A DNA stretch of 36,848 nt, taken from Dehalococcoidia bacterium UBA1141 (GTDB lineage Bacteria > Chloroflexota > Dehalococcoidia > Lucifugimonadales > UBA3495). This document shows positions 15,883 to 23,245 of this stretch, piece after piece (the stretch's first letter is position 1; each line of letters starts with the position of its first letter). Both the position numbers and the translations under genes were made by a program. The notes beneath the pieces were generated by a model, which saw only the letters and a list, made by a program, of their open reading frames with translations, did not search any database and was not told the origin of the DNA. Location of the stretch: contig DCAE01000042.1 of assembly GCA_002311385.1 (NCBI GenBank), positions 1 through 36,848 of the forward strand. The letters run 5' to 3'.

Positions 15883-17241
15883 CTATTCTTCGATACGCAG
15901 CACGTTACTGACATTTCGCACCACATCCAATTCCGTCAACGCCTTTAGAGAGGCCTGCACTGAGGACTCGATGGACGGATGGGTAGTTATCACAATCTCA
16001 GCGGTCTGCTCAGCTTGATTGGTGTCTTTTTGCAGAACCGAAGCTATGCTAATCTCTCCGTCACCCAATACTTTGCCGATTTGGGCGAACACGCCAGGCC
16101 GGTCCTGCACATTCAGTCTCAAATAATACTTGCAAATCAAGTCGTCTATGGAGTTTTCGCTTGAGCCGGTTTCGCGATCTTCGGTCAGCGCATCAGCGTA
16201 GTCAAAACTGTCCGGCTCTGACGAGCGGTTTTGGCTTGCAGACACCTTCGTTGACTCGTCTTGGGCCACCAAACTGCGGGATGCTTCGATCACGTCCCCC
16301 ATTACGGCGCTGGTTGTCGGCTCACGGCCAGCTCCCAAGCCGTGGAAGAGCACTTTGCCGCACAGGTCGCCTTCCACCTCAACCGCGTTATAAACGCCAT
16401 CCACCTTTGCCAGCATATGGTCCAGCGGCAACAGTGCGGGATACACTCTGGCTTTGATGTTCCCGTTCTGCAATGTGGCAATGGCTAGAGACTTGATGGC
16501 GTATCCCAGTTCCGATGCGTATCGGAAGTCTTGCGGTTCCAACCTGGTGATGCCCTGTCGATACACATCGCCGGGGCTTACGCTACGGTGAAATGCCAGT
16601 GAGGCCAGGATGGATATCTTATAAACTGCGTCTATGCCTTCTACGTCGTTCGTTGGGTCTGCCTCCGCGTAGCCACGCTGTTGGGCTTCGTTCAGCGCCT
16701 GAGAGAATTCGGCGCCGTCGTTGGCCATACGGGTGAGGATGTAGTTGGTAGTGCCGTTGATAATGCCCTTGATGGAGTGGACGTTATTAGCCGCCAAATC
16801 CCTCATCAAGCTGCCAACGATGGGGATTCCGCCGCCGACGCTGGCTTCATAAAGCAGATTTACGCCCTTCTGATGGGCCAAGTAGATAAGACCGGGGCCG
16901 TACTTCGCAATAACTTCTTTGTTGGCGGTCACCACATGCTTGCCGGAGGCCAATGCTTGCTTCATGTAGCCAGCAGCCGGTTGGGTTCCGCCCATCGCCT
17001 CAACCACAACGTGAATTTCGTTATCGTTGAGAATCTCTTCCGGGATTGTGGTAAGCATGCCAGTAGGCAGATTGGCCCCAGCGTGCTTCCCCAAGTCCCT
17101 CACCAGGATTTTCTTCAACTTAACCGGGCGTCCAATCTTAAGGGCGATGTCGCTGGATTGCTCGATCAATGCAGCTGCTACGCCGCCACCCACCACGCCC
17201 ATTCCCAGCAGGCCCACATTTATTTGCGGGGGAGAAGCCAA
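15883..17241 (-). CDS. hom: Homoserine dehydrogenase with C-terminal ACT domain
   Basis: A 452-residue enzyme reducing aspartate semialdehyde to homoserine. The N-terminal Rossmann motif is GLLGMGVVGGGV. The catalytic domain has VVTANKEVIAKYG, YEASVGGGIPIV and the family signature GIINGTTNYILTRM. A C-terminal ACT domain (about 370-450, LRLNVQDRPGVFAQIGKVLGDGEIS) probably gives feedback control by threonine. A polar, low-complexity linker (about 335-365) joins them. The start is TTG 17241 with GAGG upstream, 3 bp after the foldase gene. thrC follows. Confidence 0.96.
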   Translation of the reverse strand: MASPPQINVGLLGMGVVGGGVAAALIEQSSDIALKIGRPVKLKKILVRDLGKHAGANLPTGMLTTIPEEILNDNEIHVVVEAMGGTQPAAGYMKQALASGKHVVTANKEVIAKYGPGLIYLAHQKGVNLLYEASVGGGIPIVGSLMRDLAANNVHSIKGIINGTTNYILTRMANDGAEFSQALNEAQQRGYAEADPTNDVEGIDAVYKISILASLAFHRSVSPGDVYRQGITRLEPQDFRYASELGYAIKSLAIATLQNGNIKARVYPALLPLDHMLAKVDGVYNAVEVEGDLCGKVLFHGLGAGREPTTSAVMGDVIEASRSLVAQDESTKVSASQNRSSEPDSFDYADALTEDRETGSSENSIDDLICKYYLRLNVQDRPGVFAQIGKVLGDGEISIASVLQKDTNQAEQTAEIVITTHPSIESSVQASLKALTELDVVRNVSNVLRIEE

Positions 17242-17244
17242 ACT

Positions 17245-18399
17245 CTACCTCTGCGCCGGTTGGTTTCCGGATTGGTCTAGTGAAGAAGAGCTACGGGGTG
17301 CACTGAGGGCTAATTGGTCCGCTACCCACTGATATAAATCGTCATTGAAGGTCATTTCCACCCAGCCCTCGCTTGCGCCCACACGGAGTCGTTCTTGCTC
17401 CCAGTCCTCCAACATCTGACCATTAAGTCTAAATCGCATGACATCGGAAATCGGCCGGTTTTCGGGCTCGGAGAGCTTATGAACGATGTAGATTCCGTCG
17501 ATAGTGAATAGAGGCTGGCTGGTCGCGCCCACACTCAGCGGCTTTTGGCCAAGTATCTCATCGCCGAATAGCAAGGCACCGATATCCTTGAACGCTTGCC
17601 GGGGAACCCAACCGACATAGCCGGACTCCTCAGCATATCCCGAACTTACTCCGACACTTCGGGCAACGGATGCGAAGCTCTCGTTTTGCAGTCTGGCAAC
17701 AACCTCAGTAGGCGTCGCGCCGCTAGCGATATCCAAGCGAATCCACTCTACCTCAACCTGATTCATGGTGTCTTCGATCTCGGAGCCCAACTGAAAATAA
17801 CGAACCTGCCGCTGCAACGTTTCTTTCACTATTCCCTTGTACTCATTTGGGGAGAGGCCAGTGCGGTCTAGATAAATCTGGAGGTTGTTGCGGTATTCCT
17901 CTTCCAATTGACCGGGGTCCGTAATCTGACCGGGACGGATATTGGGGTCATGTTGACGATGTATCGCATCGTCCACGATGTCCTCGGTCACGTTTATATT
18001 CAGTGCCTCGGCGTCTTGCCTTAGTATTTCGGCATGGAGCAGGCGCTGGAGATATTCAAAGGGCAATGTCGTCAGGTTGGCAGACCCGGTGATTCCTTGC
18101 ACAACGCGAATCCGTTGCACCAAGTCGCCCATGGAAAAGGACACCCCTCGCACGCTACCGGCTTCAGCCCTAGGAGGGTCCCAAAATTTATCTTTGTAAC
18201 CGGCCGCAAGGACAGCAACAATCACGAGCACTAGAAAGCCGCCTATCGCCCATGACACACGCTGGTGGAAGCGTTCCAGCGAAAACTCTGGGGTCACTCG
18301 GGGCGTCGTACCCTCTGGTCGCTCTGCCCGATTCCCCCGCCAACGCCGCCAAAAGGGCCTTGATTGATCGGCTTCGTCACGGCTCTTGGGGAAAGCCAT
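17245..18399 (-). CDS. SurA/PrsA-like membrane-anchored foldase (parvulin-type)
   Basis: About 384 residues. A basic cytoplasmic head (RRWRGNRAERPEG) is followed by one membrane span (about 53-70, AIGGFLVLVIVAVLAAGY) and an extracytoplasmic region. That region has a SurA_N-like helical part (EYLQRLLHAEILRQDAEALNI) and a weak parvulin-like domain (SFASVARSVG, GYVGWVPRQAF, IYIVHKLSE). It probably assists folding of exported proteins. The frame extends upstream to 18528, but ATG 18399 has GAGGG at good spacing and gives a sensible membrane topology. hom follows 3 bp later. Confidence 0.8.
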   Translation of the reverse strand: MAFPKSRDEADQSRPFWRRWRGNRAERPEGTTPRVTPEFSLERFHQRVSWAIGGFLVLVIVAVLAAGYKDKFWDPPRAEAGSVRGVSFSMGDLVQRIRVVQGITGSANLTTLPFEYLQRLLHAEILRQDAEALNINVTEDIVDDAIHRQHDPNIRPGQITDPGQLEEEYRNNLQIYLDRTGLSPNEYKGIVKETLQRQVRYFQLGSEIEDTMNQVEVEWIRLDIASGATPTEVVARLQNESFASVARSVGVSSGYAEESGYVGWVPRQAFKDIGALLFGDEILGQKPLSVGATSQPLFTIDGIYIVHKLSEPENRPISDVMRFRLNGQMLEDWEQERLRVGASEGWVEMTFNDDLYQWVADQLALSAPRSSSSLDQSGNQPAQR

Positions 18400-18540
18400 A
18401 AATAACCCTCGGGCAAAATGGGTGGGAGGAATCAGAAATATTCTCGACGGATTGCGCCATAAGGCCGCCGGACTGTCCCGCCACTGATTTCGACTAACGC
18501 CAGCAGGCAAAAACGGCTGATTTGGCAATCACTCAGGCAA

Positions 18541-18888
18541 TCAGTTGCGGGTTCCGCTGCTCCCGTGGTGGTAGGCCACAAAGGGAACCAAGGCCAGATG
18601 CCTGGCCCGCTGAATCGCCGTCCTCAGGACTCGTTGATGTTTGGCGCAGACGCCGGTCCGGCGCCGTGGCTCAATCTTGGCCCGGTCCGAGATGTATCTG
18701 CGTATCTGCTCTACGTTCTTGTAGTCGATGTATTTGACGTGATCGACGCAAAAGGAACAAACGCGCCTGCGAGGAGCGAATCTTCCTCGCGGCCTGCCGC
18801 CTCCGGGTCGGCCTCCCCCGGCGCCGGGTCTCCCTGGGGGTCTGCCGCCGGGCCCGCCAGCGGGTCCACGCATTGGTGGTCTAGTCAT
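18541..18888 (-). CDS. rpsR: 30S ribosomal protein bS18 with basic N-terminal extension, zinc type
   Basis: A 115-residue S18, longer than the usual ~75-80. Residues 1-42 are almost entirely Gly, Pro and Arg, with 11 arginines and no acidic residue. The S18 core begins at Val43 and contains CSFC (44-47), then DYKNVEQIRRYISDRAKI, then CAKH (81-84). Together these give four putative zinc ligands (C+ type). It pairs with S6 on the 30S platform, and here S6 has a long acidic tail. GAGGACC precedes the ATG. The operon order rpsF-ssb-rpsR is the conserved bacterial one. Confidence 0.95.
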   Translation of the reverse strand: MTRPPMRGPAGGPGGRPPGRPGAGGGRPGGGRPRGRFAPRRRVCSFCVDHVKYIDYKNVEQIRRYISDRAKIEPRRRTGVCAKHQRVLRTAIQRARHLALVPFVAYHHGSSGTRN

Positions 18889-18992
18889 ATAGTTACGGTC
18901 CTCCAGAATTGTCCAATCGTTAATATTTAGCGGGACTTATTGCTGTTCAGCTAACTTTTCTAGCCGAACATCACTACTGGTAATTAGCCTGC

Positions 18993-19406
18993 TTAGAACG
19001 GCAGGTCATCCGCGTCGTCGCCCATCGGGCCGGAGTCCATGCCTCCTGGCTCGTTGTCGTACGCCGGTGAATCATCCCCAGGTCCTGTACCCCGTGACAG
19101 AAATTGCACATCGGTGAGACTGATTTCATTCACCCAGCGCGTTTGACCGTCCCGGCCTTCATAACTTCGGAGATGCAAGCGTCCCTCTACGTACACCTGC
19201 TGCCCCTTGGTAAGATATTGGTTACAAGTTTCGGACAAACGGCCCCATGCACTCACATTGAACCAGTCTGTCTCTTCCCGCTGCTCACCGCCCACGGTGA
19301 ATTTGCGGTTGGTGGCGATAGAGAACGAGGTGACGCTCTGACCCGATGCTGTATAACGCATCTCCGGGTCCCTGCCCAAATTTCCGATTACAATTATCTT
19401 GTTCAA
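18993..19406 (-). CDS. ssb: Single-stranded DNA-binding protein
   Basis: A 137-residue SSB. The OB fold (about 1-105) starts MNKIIVIGNLGRDPEMRY and contains TDWFNVSAWGRLSETCNQYL and GQQVYVEGRLHLRSYEG. A short Gly/Asp-rich linker ends in the protein-interaction tip DDLPF. The frame extends five codons further to a GTG (19421), but TTG at 19406 follows GGAGAGG at good spacing and gives the normal SSB N-terminus. It lies between rpsF and rpsR as in most bacteria. Confidence 0.95.
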   Translation of the reverse strand: MNKIIVIGNLGRDPEMRYTASGQSVTSFSIATNRKFTVGGEQREETDWFNVSAWGRLSETCNQYLTKGQQVYVEGRLHLRSYEGRDGQTRWVNEISLTDVQFLSRGTGPGDDSPAYDNEPGGMDSGPMGDDADDLPF

Positions 19407-19430
19407 GGCATCCCTCTCCACCCGACCCGG

Positions 19431-20150
19431 TTATGCTTCAGTCTCTGCTTCATCTTCCGGCTCGGCTGCCGCTTCAACTATTGCCTCTGGCGCTTCGTCA
19501 ACGACTTCCGGCTCTGCTGCCGGAGCCTCTTCTACGGTTTCTTCAGCAACGGCCTCGGGTTCTGACGCAGCGGCCTCTGCAACGGACTCTTCAGCAACAA
19601 CCGCTTCTGGCTCTGCCTCAAGGGCTTCCGCCACCGGCTCTTCAACAACTACCGCTTCCGGCTCTGCCGCCGGGGCCTCAGCAGTAGGTTCTTCACTATC
19701 GGCTCCATCTGCTGCGGGTTCTTCCGGGGGTGGGTTCGCTGCTAGTTCAGCGGCCGCCGCTGCCGCTCGGGCTTCAGCCGCCGCTGCCGCCGCCGCTGCC
19801 ACAACCGCTGCTGCAGCCCGTTTTTGAGCAGGTGTTTCCGGCTCAATACCGGGAGGCAGGGCCGTGACAACCAGGGACCTAAGTACTTGGTCATCAAGGC
19901 GAAGAAAGGTGTGCAGTTCCCGATTTATGGGCGTTTCCACGCTAAAGCGGGTTAAGTGGTAACTACCTTCCAGGAACTGGTGAGAACCTTTCCTGATTGG
20001 ATAAGCCAATCGGCGGGTGCCCCACTGCTCCTCATAGGTTATGTCGGCGTTCCGAGTGCTAATAAAATCTTTTATACGTCCCCAAGCACCCGTTTGCTGC
20101 TCTTGGTTAAGCATGGGGCTAAGGACAACTACTAGTTCATAATGACGCAA
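19431..20150 (-). CDS. rpsF: 30S ribosomal protein bS6 with long acidic Ala/Glu tail
   Basis: The S6 core occupies residues 1-97 (RHYELVVVLSPML, WGTRRLAYPIRKGSHQFLEGSYHL, LDDQVLRSLVVTALP). It is followed by about 140 residues that the core family lacks. The tail starts with an Ala-rich helix-like stretch and continues as degenerate repeats around EPEAVVxEExVAEA. It holds about 40 acidic and only three basic residues. S6 in E. coli is polyglutamylated at its C-terminus by RimK; here an acidic tail is encoded directly. The start is TTG 20150 (MRHYE, as in other S6 proteins), with AGGTGG upstream; the frame is open to GTG 20165. Confidence 0.94.
   Translation of the reverse strand: MRHYELVVVLSPMLNQEQQTGAWGRIKDFISTRNADITYEEQWGTRRLAYPIRKGSHQFLEGSYHLTRFSVETPINRELHTFLRLDDQVLRSLVVTALPPGIEPETPAQKRAAAAVVAAAAAAAAEARAAAAAAELAANPPPEEPAADGADSEEPTAEAPAAEPEAVVVEEPVAEALEAEPEAVVAEESVAEAAASEPEAVAEETVEEAPAAEPEVVDEAPEAIVEAAAEPEDEAETEA
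19434..19859 (-). repeat. Low-complexity repeat tract encoding the S6 acidic tail
   Basis: A run of GCN and GAA/GAG codons. Within it a block of about 60 bp recurs several times with drift between roughly 19500 and 19690, encoding variants of PEAVVVEEPVAEALEAE. The compositional bias creates long open frames on the other strand that are not genes. Confidence 0.75.
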
Positions 20151-20224
20151 AGGAATATACACCACCTGTTCAGAAGTACTGAAATTATAGCATTGAGGGG
20201 TTATCTGCTCAACTAGGTAGACAT

Positions 20225-21469
20225 TTATTGGTCCAAGCCGGGCACCGGGAACTTGGAGGTAAGTTCTTTTACCTCTTGCGAGACCCTATTCAAGACCTTT
20301 TCGTCGTTGATGGAATTTAGCACTTCCACCAGCAAGCGAGACACAGTCTTCACCGCAGCTTCATCGAAGCCGCGGCTGGTAATCGCGGGAGTCCCTACGC
20401 GAATGCCACTTGTCACCCTGGGGGGCTTGGGGTCGAAGGGAATGGCGTTCTTGTTGGCAATTATGCCCACTTTTTCCAAAGCCGCATCGGCATCTTTACC
20501 GGTGATGCCTGCCGGAGTCAGATCAACCAAGATAAGGTGGTTATCGGTACCTCCGGACACGAGTCTTAGTCCTGCTTCGGATATCTCCCGGGACATTACC
20601 TGGGCATTCTCCACCACCCGCTCTGCGTAATTGGCGAATCCTGGGGTTAGTGCTTCGCCAAAACACACGGCTTTGGCGGCGATGGTGTGCATGAACGGCC
20701 CTCCCTGCATGTAAGGGAAAACCGCAAAATCGATGCTCTTGGCCAGTTCTTCGGTGGCCAGAATAAATCCGCCCCTGGGTCCCCGTAGGGTTTTTTGGGT
20801 GGTGGAAGTGACTATCTGGGCATGAGGAAAGGGGGAAGGATGGACGCCCCCGGCCACCAACCCGGAGATATGGGCCATGTCCACCATCAACAACGCTCCA
20901 ACTTGATCAGCTATGGCCCGGAACCTGGGGAAGTCCAAGGTCCTAGGATAGGCGCTACAACCAGCGACAATCAATTTCGGTTGATGCTGTTTGGCCAACC
21001 GTTCAACTTCGTCATAGTCGATTTGCTCCGTCTCACGGTCCACCCCATAAGGCAAGAAGTCGTACAACTTCCCTGAGAAGTTGACCGATGCTCCGTGGGT
21101 GAGGTGCCCACCGTGATCCAATTGCATCCCCATCACCCGGTCTCCAGGCTCCAACAATGCGAAGTAGGCGGCCATATTAGCCTGAGCTCCGCTATGAGGT
21201 TGGACGTTTGCATGGTCGGCGTTAAAAAGTTGCTTGGCTCTTTCTAATGCCAAGCGCTCCACCACGTCCACGTTTTCGCAACCGGCGTAGTAGCGGCGTC
21301 CCGGATATCCTTCGGCATACTTATTGCTCATGACGCCAGATTGGGCTTCGAGCACTGCGTTGCTGGCGTAGTTTTCCGAAGCTATCAGAACGACGAAATC
21401 CCGCTGTCGGCGGTCTTCTTGTTGGATTGCTTGAGCTATTTCAGGGTCCTGTTGGGCTAGGGAAGTCAT
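20225..21469 (-). CDS. glyA: Serine hydroxymethyltransferase
   Basis: A 414-residue PLP enzyme that interconverts serine and glycine with tetrahydrofolate. The PLP lysine is Lys226 in TSTTQKTLRGPRGG. Also present are SENYASNAVLEAQSG, YAEGYPGRRYYAGCE and VDMAHISGLVAGG. The residue before the PLP lysine is Gln, where most SHMTs have His. ATG 21469 follows CCGGAG at good spacing; the frame extends five codons to TTG 21484. The gene is the most upstream of the long leftward block, 75 bp before rpsF. Confidence 0.96.
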   Translation of the reverse strand: MTSLAQQDPEIAQAIQQEDRRQRDFVVLIASENYASNAVLEAQSGVMSNKYAEGYPGRRYYAGCENVDVVERLALERAKQLFNADHANVQPHSGAQANMAAYFALLEPGDRVMGMQLDHGGHLTHGASVNFSGKLYDFLPYGVDRETEQIDYDEVERLAKQHQPKLIVAGCSAYPRTLDFPRFRAIADQVGALLMVDMAHISGLVAGGVHPSPFPHAQIVTSTTQKTLRGPRGGFILATEELAKSIDFAVFPYMQGGPFMHTIAAKAVCFGEALTPGFANYAERVVENAQVMSREISEAGLRLVSGGTDNHLILVDLTPAGITGKDADAALEKVGIIANKNAIPFDPKPPRVTSGIRVGTPAITSRGFDEAAVKTVSRLLVEVLNSINDEKVLNRVSQEVKELTSKFPVPGLDQ

Positions 21470-21904
21470 GCCAATCTCCGGCAAGTTACTTTCGGATTCA
21501 AGAGAGAATTGAGTTTAATTCGGACGATTACAGGGCGCGAAATGTGAGGTTGGCGATAAATCGGACCTTAGACTAAAACGGCTCTAATGGCCTACACGAC
21601 CACCCTAAGACCGAGCTCCCAGTCATGCCCTGCTTTCCTTGGCCGCACGTCTAAATTGGTCCAAGATAGGAAGCAGCAAATTGCTGATGCCGTGGTAGTG
21701 TACGATGGGGACTTTGGACTGTCAACGAGGCCTCTTCTTGGCCATTCCCAGGCGAGTTCGCAAGCACCTACAGCAGTTGTCCCGATGATTATTCACGCCC
21801 CGTTACACGCCCAGTTAGTAGAACGGCCTGGTTTTCCGCTAAGTTACTTCGGCGAAGTTAAGGAGGAGGGTGTCGAGCCCGTGGGGCCACATATTGGGGA
21901 TCCT
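21470..21904 (-). other. Intergenic stretch upstream of glyA, with one unrecognised open frame
   Basis: It should carry the glyA promoter, but I see no good match. A 126-codon frame runs rightward from ATG 21587 to 21967. It has no ribosome site, overlaps the end of the next gene head-on, and its product (containing KQQIADAVVVYDGDFGLS) resembles nothing I can name. It may be a chance frame or a decayed fragment. Confidence 0.4.
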
Positions 21905-22198
21905 CTAACGGACGCGGTCAACAGTCATTTTTTCGTTCGCTTTCCCTTCACGGACCAGTTCTTGTAAACCTGGGGTTAAATCCTCATAGTCCACGGGGAG
22001 TTCAGGGGCGGCGTCAAGATCAACCTCCGGCAACTTCCCCAAGTTGGCATTTTCCCGGACCTCTTTGTTTTTCACGCCCAATAAACTGGATTCATAAATA
22101 GCTTCCTCACCATCGTTGAAGGAATTCCAAATCACCATGGTTGAGAGAGCCAATGTTAGGCTCAAACAAAATACAGTGAATGAAAATACTCTTCCCAT
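21905..22198 (-). CDS. Small single-span membrane/secreted protein, unknown
   Basis: A 97-residue protein. Residues 5-25 (FSFTVFCLSLTLALSTMVIW) form a signal anchor or uncleaved signal peptide, and the remainder is an acidic extracytoplasmic domain (LPEVDLDAAPELPVDYEDL). It has no cysteine near a lipobox position and no family I recognise. The ATG has no clear ribosome site, which lowers confidence. It lies alone between glyA and the methyltransferase. Confidence 0.5.
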   Translation of the reverse strand: MGRVFSFTVFCLSLTLALSTMVIWNSFNDGEEAIYESSLLGVKNKEVRENANLGKLPEVDLDAAPELPVDYEDLTPGLQELVREGKANEKMTVDRVR

Positions 22199-22578
22199 TT
22201 AATTAGAATTACTTTCGGGGAACAGTCCCAACTGCTCCTTGTTTAAAGAAGTTAAAGCCCCAAGCATTATGAAGTTTCAATATCCAGCCCCAATTATCTG
22301 ATTGCTTCCCCATATTATGGTGCTCTTTTGGGGCGTGATCTGGCAGGGTGGGCACTCTGTGAATTGAGGGTGAACGCCCACCAAATCATGTACCGCCATT
22401 TGGGTTCCCGACAAAATCAAGCGATTGCGCCTCGCCACACCCTCGTGTAAATTATCTGAAAGGGCAGCGGAGCGAGACCAAATTGCCACAGCCGATTTGC
22501 CTAAGACGGCTGCTGGCGGATAATAAGATAAATTCCGAATGCTACGACCGGATGGATGAACCAAATGGATAAAAGAAT
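22199..22578. other. Intergenic region, 380 bp
   Basis: It lies between the small membrane protein (leftward) and the methyltransferase (rightward). A leftward 110-codon frame (22277-22609) crosses it, but it overlaps the methyltransferase start and its product is not protein-like in composition. I see no promoter, RNA or repeat that I can support. Confidence 0.5.
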
Positions 22579-23166
22579 ATGACCTCTGAATCTTACGGAA
22601 TGAGTTCACAAGAACTAATACAACGTCTCATGAACCCTGACCGGGCCAAGGGCTTGGACACTTTCTTGATATTGACCTTTAGTAATATCAATATCCATAG
22701 CACAGTTGCCGACATCGGTTGCGGGCCAGGTTACTTCACAGTGCCCTTGGCCAAGTACGCAGTAACCGGCAAGGTCTTTGCTTTGGATATTGACGATGAG
22801 ATGCTGGATGCTTGCCGTACTCACGTCGCAGAGTTACGCATGGGCAATGTAGAGGTTCTGAAGTGCTCTGAGTTTGAGTTTCCTTTGGAAAATGGTTCGA
22901 TCGACGGAGCATTTATGGCATTCGTGATTCAGCAAAGCCCCGACAAGGCGCGGCTGCTGCGGGCGGTGAGAGAACTCTTAGTTCCCAAGGGTTGGTGCAC
23001 CATTTTGGAGTGGTACAAGAAAGATACCGAATCCGGGGGACCACCGGCGGAACGGCGAATCGACCCGCCAGACCTACAACAAATGGCGGAGGAAGCAGGT
23101 TTCAGGCACGTAAGCTGGAGGGACCTAAATGGTGACCAGTACATGACGGTGCTCCGCAACGTGTGA
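22579..23166 (+). CDS. Class I SAM-dependent methyltransferase
   Basis: A 195-residue methyltransferase. Motif I is VADIGCGPGYFTVPLAK, motif II is KVFALDIDDEMLDACR, and the post-motif segment is LLRAVRELLVPKGWCTILEW. The fold is complete but short, with a Cys-poor C-terminus. The substrate cannot be read; small-molecule and arsenite-type enzymes share these motifs, but the arsenite cysteines are not evident. Start is ATG 22579, with ATG 22600 (after TACGGA) as an alternative. It is monocistronic and converges with the CocE-type hydrolase. Confidence 0.85.
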   Translation: MTSESYGMSSQELIQRLMNPDRAKGLDTFLILTFSNINIHSTVADIGCGPGYFTVPLAKYAVTGKVFALDIDDEMLDACRTHVAELRMGNVEVLKCSEFEFPLENGSIDGAFMAFVIQQSPDKARLLRAVRELLVPKGWCTILEWYKKDTESGGPPAERRIDPPDLQQMAEEAGFRHVSWRDLNGDQYMTVLRNV

Positions 23167-23245
23167 GGCGTCAGAGCAGCCCCGAGGATCTGACCATCGT
23201 CAGGTGACTCACACCGGTTTGCCGGCGTTCGTCTTAAGCCAGCGG

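Noticed and set aside
19399..19827. Long Ser/Ala-rich frames opposite rpsF
   Set aside because: They are mirror images of the GAA/GCN-rich acidic tail of S6 and have no independent support.
22277..22609. Leftward 110-codon open frame
   Set aside because: It overlaps the methyltransferase start, has no ribosome site, and its composition is not protein-like.
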